Assembly: GCA_003554345.1 (NCBI GenBank)
Contig: PWGE01000085.1
Coordinates: 1 to 12,766 of the forward strand
Source of the DNA: Candidatus Sumerlaeota bacterium
GTDB taxonomy: Bacteria; Sumerlaeota; T1SED10-198M
DNA: 12,766 bases
Reading direction: 5' to 3'
Positions 1 through 6,875 of this stretch are shown piece by piece; position 1 is the first letter of the stretch, and each line of letters begins with the position of its first letter. Both the position numbers and the translations under genes were made by a program. Under the pieces are notes generated by a model. The model saw only the letters and a program-made list of their open reading frames with translations. It had not been told where the DNA came from and searched no databases.

Positions 1-6
1 GTAACA

Positions 7-12
7 TATTAT
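7..12 (+). promoter_or_regulatory. Possible -10 element upstream of mraZ
   Basis: TATTAT matches the sigma-70 type -10 consensus TATAAT at five of six positions. It lies 26 bases before the mraZ start, which would give a short leader of about 20 bases. The matching -35 position and any MraZ operator repeats would fall before base 1, so neither can be checked. A lone six-base match in AT-rich DNA is weak evidence. Confidence 0.2.
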
Positions 13-26
13 CGAGAAGTGTAACT

Positions 27-33
27 GAAGGAA
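27..33 (+). promoter_or_regulatory. Ribosome-binding site of mraZ
   Basis: GAAGGAA lies five bases before the ATG at 39 and supports that start. An ATG at 34 is followed at once by TAA and cannot be used. Confidence 0.7.
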
Positions 34-38
34 TGTAA

Positions 39-566
39 ATGGCTTTTTTTTGGAACTATACGTTAAAGCTTGATGATAAGGGACGTATCACGATCCCTTC
101 TGAATATAAGCATACTCTGGAAAAAGATTTTCGAACCAGTGTATTAGCGGTAGTCCATGGTGTCGTGCAGCAGAAATGTCTGGTGGTATATCCACAGGAT
201 ATATGGGTACAGAAAATGAAAAAACTGATTCAATCCAGTTCAGGCACCCAGGATGCTCGAAAAATATTGAATCTGCGTAGATATCTTACCAGCAATACTT
301 ATCAGAAAGAACTTGATAAGAATGGCAAGTTACTCATTCCACCGCGTTTGTGGCACAAACTTGATATAGATAATATCCGAAACGGTATTGAGATGGTTAT
401 CATTGGTAATTTTGATTGCTTTGAAGTCTGGTTAAAAAGCACCTGGGATAATTATCAGCAAAGTGAAATGAGCAGTTACCAGCAAGGCGTGGACCCGGAA
501 GAGTTTACAGAACTCAATCCTGAAGAATTGTTTTACCTGGGAAATGATGATGACGATGAAGCATAA
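39..566 (+). CDS. mraZ: Transcriptional regulator MraZ
   Basis: MraZ is a DNA-binding protein of the SpoVT/AbrB fold that forms a ring-shaped oligomer and controls the dcw promoter in the species studied. Both halves of the internal repeat are visible: LDDKGRITIP at residues 11-20, the family's LDxKGR..IP signature, and ELDKNGKLLIPP at 91-102, where the usual G-R is G-K. GNFDCFEVWLKSTW (123-136) matches the conserved G....EIW...W stretch near the end of the family fold. The protein has 175 residues, longer than the usual 140-150. The excess is an acidic tail (about 153-175) ending NDDDDEA. It is first in the cluster, its normal place, with a good ribosome-binding site. Its operator boxes, if present, lie upstream of the window. 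The family assignment is firm; autoregulation is inferred from relatives. Confidence 0.95.
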   Translation: MAFFWNYTLKLDDKGRITIPSEYKHTLEKDFRTSVLAVVHGVVQQKCLVVYPQDIWVQKMKKLIQSSSGTQDARKILNLRRYLTSNTYQKELDKNGKLLIPPRLWHKLDIDNIRNGIEMVIIGNFDCFEVWLKSTWDNYQQSEMSSYQQGVDPEEFTELNPEELFYLGNDDDDEA

Positions 567-702
567 GAAAAAAAGAGTGTATCATTTTAGACATGTACAT
601 TTGCATGAAAGTGAAAGGAAGCAGGAAAAAGATTTTATTAAAAGGTCTGGGAGTTGTCTTCTGGTCAGCAAAGAAGTAATATGGGAGGTGCAAAAGGTGT
701 GA
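556..702 (+). CDS. Possible small basic ORF between mraZ and rsmH, function unknown
   Basis: An open frame of 48 codons starts at ATG 556, with in-frame ATGs also at 544, 547 and 550. It begins inside the 3' end of mraZ in a different frame, crosses the whole intergenic gap and stops at TGA 700-702. That stop shares its last base with the rsmH ATG at 702 (TGATG), the geometry typical of coupled translation. The peptide starts MKHKKKRVYHFRH, is rich in Lys, Arg and His, and shows no signal peptide, membrane segment or family I recognise. No strong ribosome-binding site precedes it (CTGGGA at 536-541 is weak), so it might be translated by ribosomes finishing mraZ. Against it, a frame this short can stay open by chance in AT-rich DNA. 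It could equally be untranslated leader for rsmH. Confidence 0.3.
   Translation: MKHKKKRVYHFRHVHLHESERKQEKDFIKRSGSCLLVSKEVIWEVQKV
684..690 (+). promoter_or_regulatory. Ribosome-binding site that decides the rsmH start
   Basis: GGAGGTG is the strongest Shine-Dalgarno match in the gap. It lies 11 bases before ATG 702 and 8 bases before an in-frame GTG at 699. It lies downstream of the alternative starts TTG 654 and ATG 681, which therefore cannot use it. A second AGGTG at 695-699 is too close to 702 to serve well. Confidence 0.55.
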
Positions 703-1676
703 TGACGCCCTTGAGTCATATCCCAGTACTTGCCCGGGAACTTGTTGAAAATGTTTCATTCCAGTCAAATGATGGTGTTTATCTGGATGGAACCTTTGGG
801 TTGGGCGGGCATAGCCGGTTTATGGCCCGTGAAATGGCTCCTGATGGAGGTATTGTCGGTCTCGAATGGGATAAAAGGCTGGAAAAATATCATAAGGACT
901 TAGAAAAATTCTCCTCTATACAGATATTTTATGACTCTTATGAGCGCTTTGATTTTGTGCTGGCTTCTCAGGGATTTCAGGAAATTAATGGCGCATTGCT
1001 GGATCTTGGGCTCTCATCTGTTCATATCGATAATGCTGAAATGGGGTTTTCCTTCCAGAAAGAAGGAGCTCTTGATATGCGCTATTCGCAGGATCAAGAG
1101 CGGCATGCCGGTGATATTCTTAATGAGATGTCTGAAAATCAACTGGCAAGTATATTTTTCCGGTACGGAGAGGAAGGGTTGAGTCGAAAAATAGCACGAC
1201 AGATAGTGCGTCGACGGAAGAAAAAAAACTTTACCACTATTCAGGATTTTGTGGAATTTCTGAAAGCAGTTTTTCCTTCTCAGAAAGGATATCCCTGGAA
1301 AGGTATTCGCAGGATCTTTCAGGCCCTGAGAATTGAAGTAAATCAAGAACTTAATAATCTGGAGCATTTTTTGGATAAAGTGACTTTCTGGATGTTCAGG
1401 GAAAATGATTGGCTGGCGATAATTTCATATCATTCACTGGAAGATAAGATTGTAAAAAAACGTTTTACCGAACTTACCCGGGAATGTATTTGTCCCAGAG
1501 AAGAACCTGTTTGTCAGTGTGATTATGAGCCTGATTTTGAATGGGTGAAAAAAGTTATTAAACCCACCTCAAAAGAGATGGAAGATAATCCGCGTGCCGC
1601 AAGTGCTAGACTGAGAATTATACGGCGTCGTTTTGATGCCAATATCAAACCACCTATAAAGGAGTGGTCATCATGA
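702..1676 (+). CDS. rsmH: 16S rRNA (cytosine(1402)-N(4))-methyltransferase RsmH
   Basis: RsmH (MraW) transfers a methyl group from S-adenosylmethionine to N4 of C1402 in 16S rRNA, at the decoding centre. In the 324-residue product, HIPVLARELV (6-15) is the usual N-terminal motif. YLDGTFGLGGHS (27-38) is the SAM-binding loop. DLGLSSVHID (101-110), GFSFQKEGALDMR (115-127), FQALRIEVNQEL (206-217), SYHSLEDKIVK (242-252) and NPRAASARLR (296-305) are family blocks in the right order. Cysteines 262, 264, 271 and 273 form the CxC...CxC loop common in the family. The last block normally reads NPRSRSAKLR. E. coli RsmH has 313 residues, so this is full length. I chose ATG 702 because homologues begin close to the H-x-P-V-L motif and GGAGGTG precedes it; TTG 654, ATG 681 or GTG 699 would add 16, 7 or 1 residues. 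Its end overlaps ftsL by four bases. Confidence 0.95.
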   Translation: MTPLSHIPVLARELVENVSFQSNDGVYLDGTFGLGGHSRFMAREMAPDGGIVGLEWDKRLEKYHKDLEKFSSIQIFYDSYERFDFVLASQGFQEINGALLDLGLSSVHIDNAEMGFSFQKEGALDMRYSQDQERHAGDILNEMSENQLASIFFRYGEEGLSRKIARQIVRRRKKKNFTTIQDFVEFLKAVFPSQKGYPWKGIRRIFQALRIEVNQELNNLEHFLDKVTFWMFRENDWLAIISYHSLEDKIVKKRFTELTRECICPREEPVCQCDYEPDFEWVKKVIKPTSKEMEDNPRAASARLRIIRRRFDANIKPPIKEWSS

Positions 1677-2005
1677 GATTTAGATTGAAAATTATTGGGG
1701 CTTTTTTGTTACTTTCTCTTTTGTTTCTGGTCTACTTTTATTATCTGGATAGGAGCCAATACCTCGAACGACAGATACGACAGACTTCCCAGGAAATAGA
1801 TTATATTTCAAGTAGTAATAATCACTACTTGATTTTATGGACTAAACAACGTCAGCTGGCTCAAAAACACCATTCTGAAGATATTCTCTATGTTCAGGTT
1901 TCGGATGAAGAGCGTCTGCCTGCTTCACTGCAAGCTCAAGCCGACGCAGATACTGTAGAACCGGAAAGAGTAAGTCAACTGTCCTCTTTGTTATTTTCAC
2001 AATGA
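1673..2005 (+). CDS. ftsL: Cell division protein FtsL-like
   Basis: FtsL is a small bitopic membrane protein that, with FtsB and FtsQ, recruits and activates the FtsW-FtsI septal synthase. The sequence is poorly conserved, so the call rests on architecture and position. The 110-residue product has a short basic N-terminus (MRFRLK), one hydrophobic segment (about 7-24) and a polar, probably helical stretch (about 27-66) suited to a coiled coil, ending in an unstructured-looking tail. It sits between rsmH and ftsI, where ftsL always lies. The ATG at 1673 overlaps the rsmH stop as ATGA, with AAAGGAG at 1658-1664 eight bases upstream. An in-frame GTG at 1664 would add three residues but lies on that ribosome-binding site. 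An FtsB/DivIC-type protein would look similar; position favours FtsL. Confidence 0.75.
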   Translation: MRFRLKIIGAFLLLSLLFLVYFYYLDRSQYLERQIRQTSQEIDYISSSNNHYLILWTKQRQLAQKHHSEDILYVQVSDEERLPASLQAQADADTVEPERVSQLSSLLFSQ

Positions 2006-2029
2006 ATCCCGGTAGTTTTGTAAAAAATT

Positions 2030-3946
2030 ATGAAAATGAAGTGTTTAAGGATTAAACTATGGTTCGTCCTTATCTGTGGACTTTTGTTTTTTTCTGCTAT
2101 TTTTTACCGTCTTTATGTCCTGCAAATAGATCAGGGCGCATACTTCCTTGCAAGACAGGATAACTATAAGTACGTTTCATATTCCACTTCCCGCAGAAAT
2201 ATCCTTGATAGACACAATGAGGTGCTTGCTACCAATTCATGGGTGGTGGAAGCAACTCTTTTTATGGATAACGACAGGGTCATTGAAATAACTGATATGT
2301 CTTCTCGTCTGGGTTTTTTTGAGCAGTTCGTAAAATATCTTCCATTTTGGAAGGTGGAGTCCAGGTATATTGATCTCGGAGAGTTTAATGAAAAGCTGAA
2401 ATCAGAATTAAAACGACGCTTTTCTGCTTTTTATTCAGAACGGGTCTATGGCGAAACACCAGTGTTGCTTTTGCAAAATTTGCCCCTCTCCCTGAGAGAT
2501 GGAGTGCAGAATGTTTTGGAAGAACAACGGGAACGTTATGTGGAAACTTTTCCACCCGATATGCAGGCCCGTGTGAGAAGAATTTTGCGCAGACATGTTG
2601 TTCAGAATTTTCGTGTTGATGTAAACCATCGGCGCTCCTATCTGTATGAAAGAACTGCCAGCCATGTACTTGGTTATATGAATGTTGAAGGTCCACAGCG
2701 AGGGGCTGAGTACTTTCTTGACCCCATAATAGCCCGTGAAGAACATCGTATTCCCCGTCATAATATTTCTGTGACAAGTGCCCGTACGGAAGAGACTGGT
2801 TCGGAATTGCCAAAAGGAGACATCAGCCTGACCATAGATCTTGCTCTACAACAAAATGTGGAAAATATCCTGCAAGAACATCTGGAGAGGGTAAAAGCGC
2901 CTAAAGGATTTGCCATTGTGATGGATCCTCATAATGGCGAAATTCTTGCCCTGGCGAATTATCCCAATTATAATCCGGAAGAGGTCAGCCTTTATTATCA
3001 GACGGCCCTTCGCCAGGAAAGGTTCAGAAACCTGGCAAGGGAAGAACCATATGAACCGGGCTCTATACTGAAGGTTTTTCCTCTTGCTGCTGCTCTTGAA
3101 GAGGAAATTACCGACATGGAGCAAGAATATGACCTGAAAAATGGATACTGGTATGTGCCTGAAATAAGAAAACAAATTCGGGACAGTCATCCCAGGGAGA
3201 AGGGGAATATTGAGGATATTCTTAAATATTCCAGTAATATTGGTCTCGCGAAAATTGCTATGGAAATGGGACAGGAAACCCTCTATGATTACCTTCACCG
3301 CTTTCAGTTAGAGGAGAATTATAATATTTATGCCTTTAATCAGCAAACCCTCTCTCTTCCCCGTCGAAGGAGGGGGATTTATCCTCTTTCCCGATGGTCC
3401 CGCCAGAGTATTGCCATGGTTTCCCTCGGACATGAGGTTTCATTCACCGGGATTCAATTGCTCAGTGCGTTTAATGCTCTGATAAATGGAGGAATATTTT
3501 ATTCTCCCCGGGTGATTGATTCGGTGGTAGATTCAGAGGGAAACCGACTTCCCCTGGATAATTCTTATTCCCGCCGGATAATAAGTACGAAAACTTCTGA
3601 TAAAATGCGCCGGTTGCTGGATGCTGCTACCGAATATCATGAGCAATATGAAAAAAGGGCGACCGGCTCACGTGCTCGTTTCCTCGATTTTCCGGAGGTT
3701 TCTACCGGTGGTAAAACCGGTACCGCCCAGTATTTTGACAGGGATTCCGGTACGTACCATTCTTCGCGCTATATCAGTTCTTTTATGGGCTTTTTCCCGG
3801 TGGAAAATCCCCGTTATACTATTTTAGTGAGTATCTTTTTTCCTGCCTACCAGTTTCGGTATGGGGGGGAAAGTGCCGCCCCGGTTTTCCGGGATATCGG
3901 GGAAATGATTCTCAGTCTTGAGCAGTATACACAGAGAGGAGAATAA
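2030..3946 (+). CDS. ftsI: Peptidoglycan D,D-transpeptidase FtsI (PBP3, class B)
   Basis: FtsI cross-links peptidoglycan stem peptides at the division septum and works as a pair with FtsW. The 638-residue protein has an N-terminal membrane anchor (about 8-30), then the class B dimerisation module with RRNILDRHNEVLATN (55-69, the R-G-x-I-x-D-R motif). The transpeptidase domain carries all three penicillin-binding motifs: SILK at 345-348 (nucleophile Ser345), SSN at 401-403 and KTGT at 562-565. No PASTA repeats follow. It is about 50 residues longer than E. coli FtsI, and the extra length seems to be in the region around residues 85-190. LSLPRRRRGIYPLSRWS (441-457) has arginines where family members commonly have PGE. 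The start lacks a Shine-Dalgarno sequence, and TAA at 2021-2023 bars any longer frame; ATG 2036 is the only close alternative. It follows ftsL by 24 bases and overlaps murE by one base. Confidence 0.93.
   Translation: MKMKCLRIKLWFVLICGLLFFSAIFYRLYVLQIDQGAYFLARQDNYKYVSYSTSRRNILDRHNEVLATNSWVVEATLFMDNDRVIEITDMSSRLGFFEQFVKYLPFWKVESRYIDLGEFNEKLKSELKRRFSAFYSERVYGETPVLLLQNLPLSLRDGVQNVLEEQRERYVETFPPDMQARVRRILRRHVVQNFRVDVNHRRSYLYERTASHVLGYMNVEGPQRGAEYFLDPIIAREEHRIPRHNISVTSARTEETGSELPKGDISLTIDLALQQNVENILQEHLERVKAPKGFAIVMDPHNGEILALANYPNYNPEEVSLYYQTALRQERFRNLAREEPYEPGSILKVFPLAAALEEEITDMEQEYDLKNGYWYVPEIRKQIRDSHPREKGNIEDILKYSSNIGLAKIAMEMGQETLYDYLHRFQLEENYNIYAFNQQTLSLPRRRRGIYPLSRWSRQSIAMVSLGHEVSFTGIQLLSAFNALINGGIFYSPRVIDSVVDSEGNRLPLDNSYSRRIISTKTSDKMRRLLDAATEYHEQYEKRATGSRARFLDFPEVSTGGKTGTAQYFDRDSGTYHSSRYISSFMGFFPVENPRYTILVSIFFPAYQFRYGGESAAPVFRDIGEMILSLEQYTQRGE
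3935..3941 (+). promoter_or_regulatory. Ribosome-binding site of murE
   Basis: AGAGGAG lies within the end of ftsI, four bases before the murE ATG at 3946. It supports that start and initiation beside the ftsI stop (TAATG at 3944-3948). Confidence 0.65.
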
Positions 3947-5445
3947 TGCAATATCGACAGGTGCTTGTTGAAGAAATAGTTTCGGTTCTAAAGAAAAGTG
4001 ATCTTCTTGAGGATAAGGTATCTGGAGAAATATGCGGGGTGGAGTGCCGGGGTATAACCCAGGATTCCCGTGCCATAGAACCAGGCTATGTTTTTGTTGC
4101 TATTAAGGGAACCAAACAGGATGGCCATGCTTATATTCCCCGGGCAATAGAAAAGGGGGCAACACTGGTAATTGCAGAAAAGCCCGTGCATACAGAAAAG
4201 GTGCCCGTTCTCTTTGTGCAAAATGCTCGAAAGGCTTTTTCTTTGCTTGCCCAGACTTTTATGGATTATCCATGCTGTGGAATGACCATGTTGGGAGTTA
4301 CTGGTACCAATGGAAAAACTACCACCACCTTTCTTATGCAAAGTATCCTGGAAAAGGCGGGTATTCCTGCAGCAGTTCTAGGGACGACCGGGGCCTTTTT
4401 CAGAGATTGTTTCTATCCGATGGAACACACGACTCCCGACACCCTTGTTCTGATGAATATTATACGTCAGTGTAAGGAAAAAGGAGCACAGGTCATAATT
4501 ATGGAGGTTTCCTCTCATGGTATTGACCAGGAAAGAATTTATGGGCTTTCCTTTGCTCTGGGAATTTTTACCAATCTCACACAGGACCACCTGGATTATC
4601 ACAAAAATATGGAAGAATATGCTCATGTAAAATGGAGATTTTTTCGGGAAAATTGTCATAAACAGGTCTGTGTTTTCAACAGAGAAGACCCCTGGGGACG
4701 TAAGTTTTATGGCAAGGCATCTTCTCCTAAACTCAGTTATGGTTTTTCTCCTGAAGCTGATATTCGAGGAGAAAATTATATAATAAGTAAGGAAAAAACA
4801 ACTTTTAATCTGAGGTATAAAAAGGAAACAATTAAGGTCAGGCCAGTACTTGCCGGTCGGTTCAATGTTTTGAATGCACTGGCAGCCAGTTCTGTGAAAG
4901 AAGTTTTTCAGATCCCTCTGACTGTGATAAAAGAAGGTCTTGAAGCTCTTCAAAGGGTCCCCGGCCGTCTGGAAGAGGTGCCCAATGACTATGGCATACG
5001 TGCCTTTGTTGATTATGCCCATACTCCTGATGCGCTTGCTAATGTTTTGAAGACTCTTCGAGAAATAGCCCGAACCGGGAGCTTGATTCTTGTTTTTGGT
5101 TGTGGTGGGGATCGGGATAAGGCAAAAAGACCTCTTATGGGAGAAATAGGGGCTCAATATGCAGATCATTGTCTATTAACCAATGATAATCCCCGTACTG
5201 AAAATCCTGAAGATATTATGCTGGGTATGGTTCGTGGTGTCCAAAAGGTGACCTATACGGATTATGAAGTGATATTTGATAGACGACAGGCAATTTATAA
5301 GGCATTGAGCAGGGCCAGGCCTGGAGATATAGTGCTGGTTGCCGGAAAAGGTCATGAGGAATACCAGGAAATAGGGGGAGAAAAAAAACATTTTAGCGAT
5401 AGAGAGGAAATACAGCATTACTTCAGAAATATGGCCGATATATGA
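3946..5445 (+). CDS. murE: UDP-N-acetylmuramoyl-L-alanyl-D-glutamate ligase MurE, probably meso-DAP adding
   Basis: MurE is the ATP-dependent cytoplasmic ligase that adds the third residue of the stem peptide. The 499-residue protein has the N-terminal UDP-binding domain with ITQDSRAIEPGYVFVAIKG (37-55), the P-loop GTNGKTTT (120-127), TTPDTL (162-167), EVSSHGIDQERI (187-198), LTQDHLDYHKNMEEYAHVKW (211-230; Lys229 corresponds to the carbamylated lysine) and the C-terminal DYAHTPDAL (356-364) and FGCGGDRDKAKRPLMG (384-399). DNPRTENP at 414-421 carries the DNPR signature usual for meso-diaminopimelate enzymes, and GKGHEEYQ (468-475) matches the second substrate contact of the E. coli enzyme. Lysine-adding enzymes generally differ at DNPR, so meso-DAP is the likely substrate, though the motif alone is not proof. 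It starts on the ftsI stop and overlaps murF by four bases. Confidence 0.96.
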   Translation: MQYRQVLVEEIVSVLKKSDLLEDKVSGEICGVECRGITQDSRAIEPGYVFVAIKGTKQDGHAYIPRAIEKGATLVIAEKPVHTEKVPVLFVQNARKAFSLLAQTFMDYPCCGMTMLGVTGTNGKTTTTFLMQSILEKAGIPAAVLGTTGAFFRDCFYPMEHTTPDTLVLMNIIRQCKEKGAQVIIMEVSSHGIDQERIYGLSFALGIFTNLTQDHLDYHKNMEEYAHVKWRFFRENCHKQVCVFNREDPWGRKFYGKASSPKLSYGFSPEADIRGENYIISKEKTTFNLRYKKETIKVRPVLAGRFNVLNALAASSVKEVFQIPLTVIKEGLEALQRVPGRLEEVPNDYGIRAFVDYAHTPDALANVLKTLREIARTGSLILVFGCGGDRDKAKRPLMGEIGAQYADHCLLTNDNPRTENPEDIMLGMVRGVQKVTYTDYEVIFDRRQAIYKALSRARPGDIVLVAGKGHEEYQEIGGEKKHFSDREEIQHYFRNMADI

Positions 5446-6875
5446 AACTAAATGTTGAAGATTTATTAGCTCTGGAAGGATTCGAGCATCTTGAAGGACC
5501 CGGGGAAGGACCTGTATCCTGTATAAGTACTGATTCCCGGGAAAATCTTCAAGACGGGGTATTTCTTTGCCTTAAGGGGGAAAAGTTTGATGGCAGTGAT
5601 TTTATTCCTCAGGCACTTGAAAAGGGTGCGAGAGTCATAATTGGCGATTCAGCTAAAATAAAAAAGCATCGGTATCAGGATTTTTCCGTGACTCTTATTG
5701 GAGTTGCTAATCCTCTTTTTGCTTATGGAAAGATTGCTCAATACTGGCGAAAAAAACATAAAGTATCAGTTATTCTTATCACGGGAAGTGTCGGCAAAAC
5801 AACCGTTAAAGAGATGTTTACCCTGGCCCTGGAAAATCAATGCCAGGTGGTGAGTAATTATAAAAATGAAAATAATGAAATTGGAGTGCCGCGTACTCTG
5901 TTGAAGATAAATGAAGCGACAGATCTGGTGATTTTAGAAGCCGGTATGAATCATCCAGGAGAATTGGATCGCATCGCTTCTTACAGTCTTCCTGATTTTG
6001 TTGTTATAACTCCTATTTGTGAAGCGCATATTGGCATGCTGGGTTCTCTGGAAAAGATTGCCCATGCCAAGGCAGAGGTCCTGCCTCATCTTGCACCGGA
6101 AGGTCAGTGTGTTGTGGTGGAAAATCAAAAGTATCTACCTCTTTTTAAACAATATTTTCAGGGGATTTTTAAGACCGTGGGACAGCAGGACGATTCAGAT
6201 TATTATCTTATGGATGTACGTACTCTGTATGAGCAGGTACATCTTTTTACTTATCCCGCCCGGCTCGATATCTGGGCACATTCACCACGTAAATTGTTGC
6301 ATTATCAGGTGCGGTCGCCCAATTATTTTGATGCCCTGAATTCTCTTTCCATTATACCTGTGCTTGAAGAGTTGCCTCATATAGACAGGGATGCTGCCAT
6401 AGAGACGTTTCAGCACTTTGCCAATATTGACCTGCGCTCACGTATAAAGATTATTTCTGATATTCTGTTCTGGGTGGATTGTTATAATGCAAACCCTACT
6501 TCGATGAAAGCAGCCCTGGAGAATTTCTTCAGGATCGAATGTCTGGGTAATCGTTGGCTTGTGCTGGGAGAAATGAAAGAACTGGGGGAATACAGTGAGG
6601 CTTATCATAGGGAAATAGGTGAGTACTTGAGTGAGTGCTGTACTCTGTTCCATAAAGTGGTCTTTCTGGGTGAACAGATGAAAAGGGCTGAAAAAACTTT
6701 TTGCCCGCGTTCTTTGAGTCTTTATTTTGATAATTGTGAGGAACTGGCTTCCTATTTGTTTGATAAAGTGTCTCAGGGAGATGCGGTTTTTTTGAAAGGA
6801 AGTCGTTCCAACCATCTGGAAGATATATTGCGACATTTTCTGATAAAAAAAGAGTGTTCAACAAATGATTATTGA
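5442..6875 (+). CDS. murF: UDP-MurNAc-tripeptide--D-alanyl-D-alanine ligase MurF
   Basis: MurF joins D-Ala-D-Ala to the tripeptide precursor, the last cytoplasmic step before the lipid stage. In the 477 residues I see STDSRENLQDGVFLCLKG (29-46) of the UDP-binding domain, the P-loop GSVGKTTVKE (115-124), NYKNENNEIGVPRTLL (139-154), ILEAGMNHPGELDRIA (164-179), EAHIGMLGSLEKIAHAKAE (194-212) and DCYNANPTSMKAALE (346-360). The last is diagnostic for MurF. Where homologues have a GxHN..NALAA block, this protein reads RSPNYFDALNSLSIIPV (291-307), without the G-x-H. The length is normal. The ATG shares ATGA with the murE stop and no Shine-Dalgarno sequence is visible, so initiation probably depends on ribosomes finishing murE. 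The 3' end overlaps mraY by 11 bases. Confidence 0.95.
   Translation: MKLNVEDLLALEGFEHLEGPGEGPVSCISTDSRENLQDGVFLCLKGEKFDGSDFIPQALEKGARVIIGDSAKIKKHRYQDFSVTLIGVANPLFAYGKIAQYWRKKHKVSVILITGSVGKTTVKEMFTLALENQCQVVSNYKNENNEIGVPRTLLKINEATDLVILEAGMNHPGELDRIASYSLPDFVVITPICEAHIGMLGSLEKIAHAKAEVLPHLAPEGQCVVVENQKYLPLFKQYFQGIFKTVGQQDDSDYYLMDVRTLYEQVHLFTYPARLDIWAHSPRKLLHYQVRSPNYFDALNSLSIIPVLEELPHIDRDAAIETFQHFANIDLRSRIKIISDILFWVDCYNANPTSMKAALENFFRIECLGNRWLVLGEMKELGEYSEAYHREIGEYLSECCTLFHKVVFLGEQMKRAEKTFCPRSLSLYFDNCEELASYLFDKVSQGDAVFLKGSRSNHLEDILRHFLIKKECSTNDY

Noticed and set aside
654-701. Longer rsmH starting at TTG 654 or ATG 681
   Set aside because: The extra residues are not typical of RsmH and these starts lie upstream of the best ribosome-binding site (684-690). 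ATG 702 is preferred, though this is not certain.
567-701. Terminator or promoter in the mraZ-rsmH gap
   Set aside because: I see no GC-rich stem followed by a T run and no convincing -35/-10 pair. ATGTACAT (593-600) is a short palindrome, but too small and isolated to call an operator.
2385-2813. Two overlapping reverse-strand frames opposite the extra N-terminal region of ftsI
   Set aside because: I considered whether the divergent ftsI region was an insertion carrying another gene. The ftsI frame continues without a break and the reverse peptides look random.
4378-5169. Reverse-strand open frame of 263 codons opposite murE
   Set aside because: It lies wholly within murE, whose catalytic motifs are intact. 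The peptide resembles no family and has the composition expected of an antisense shadow.
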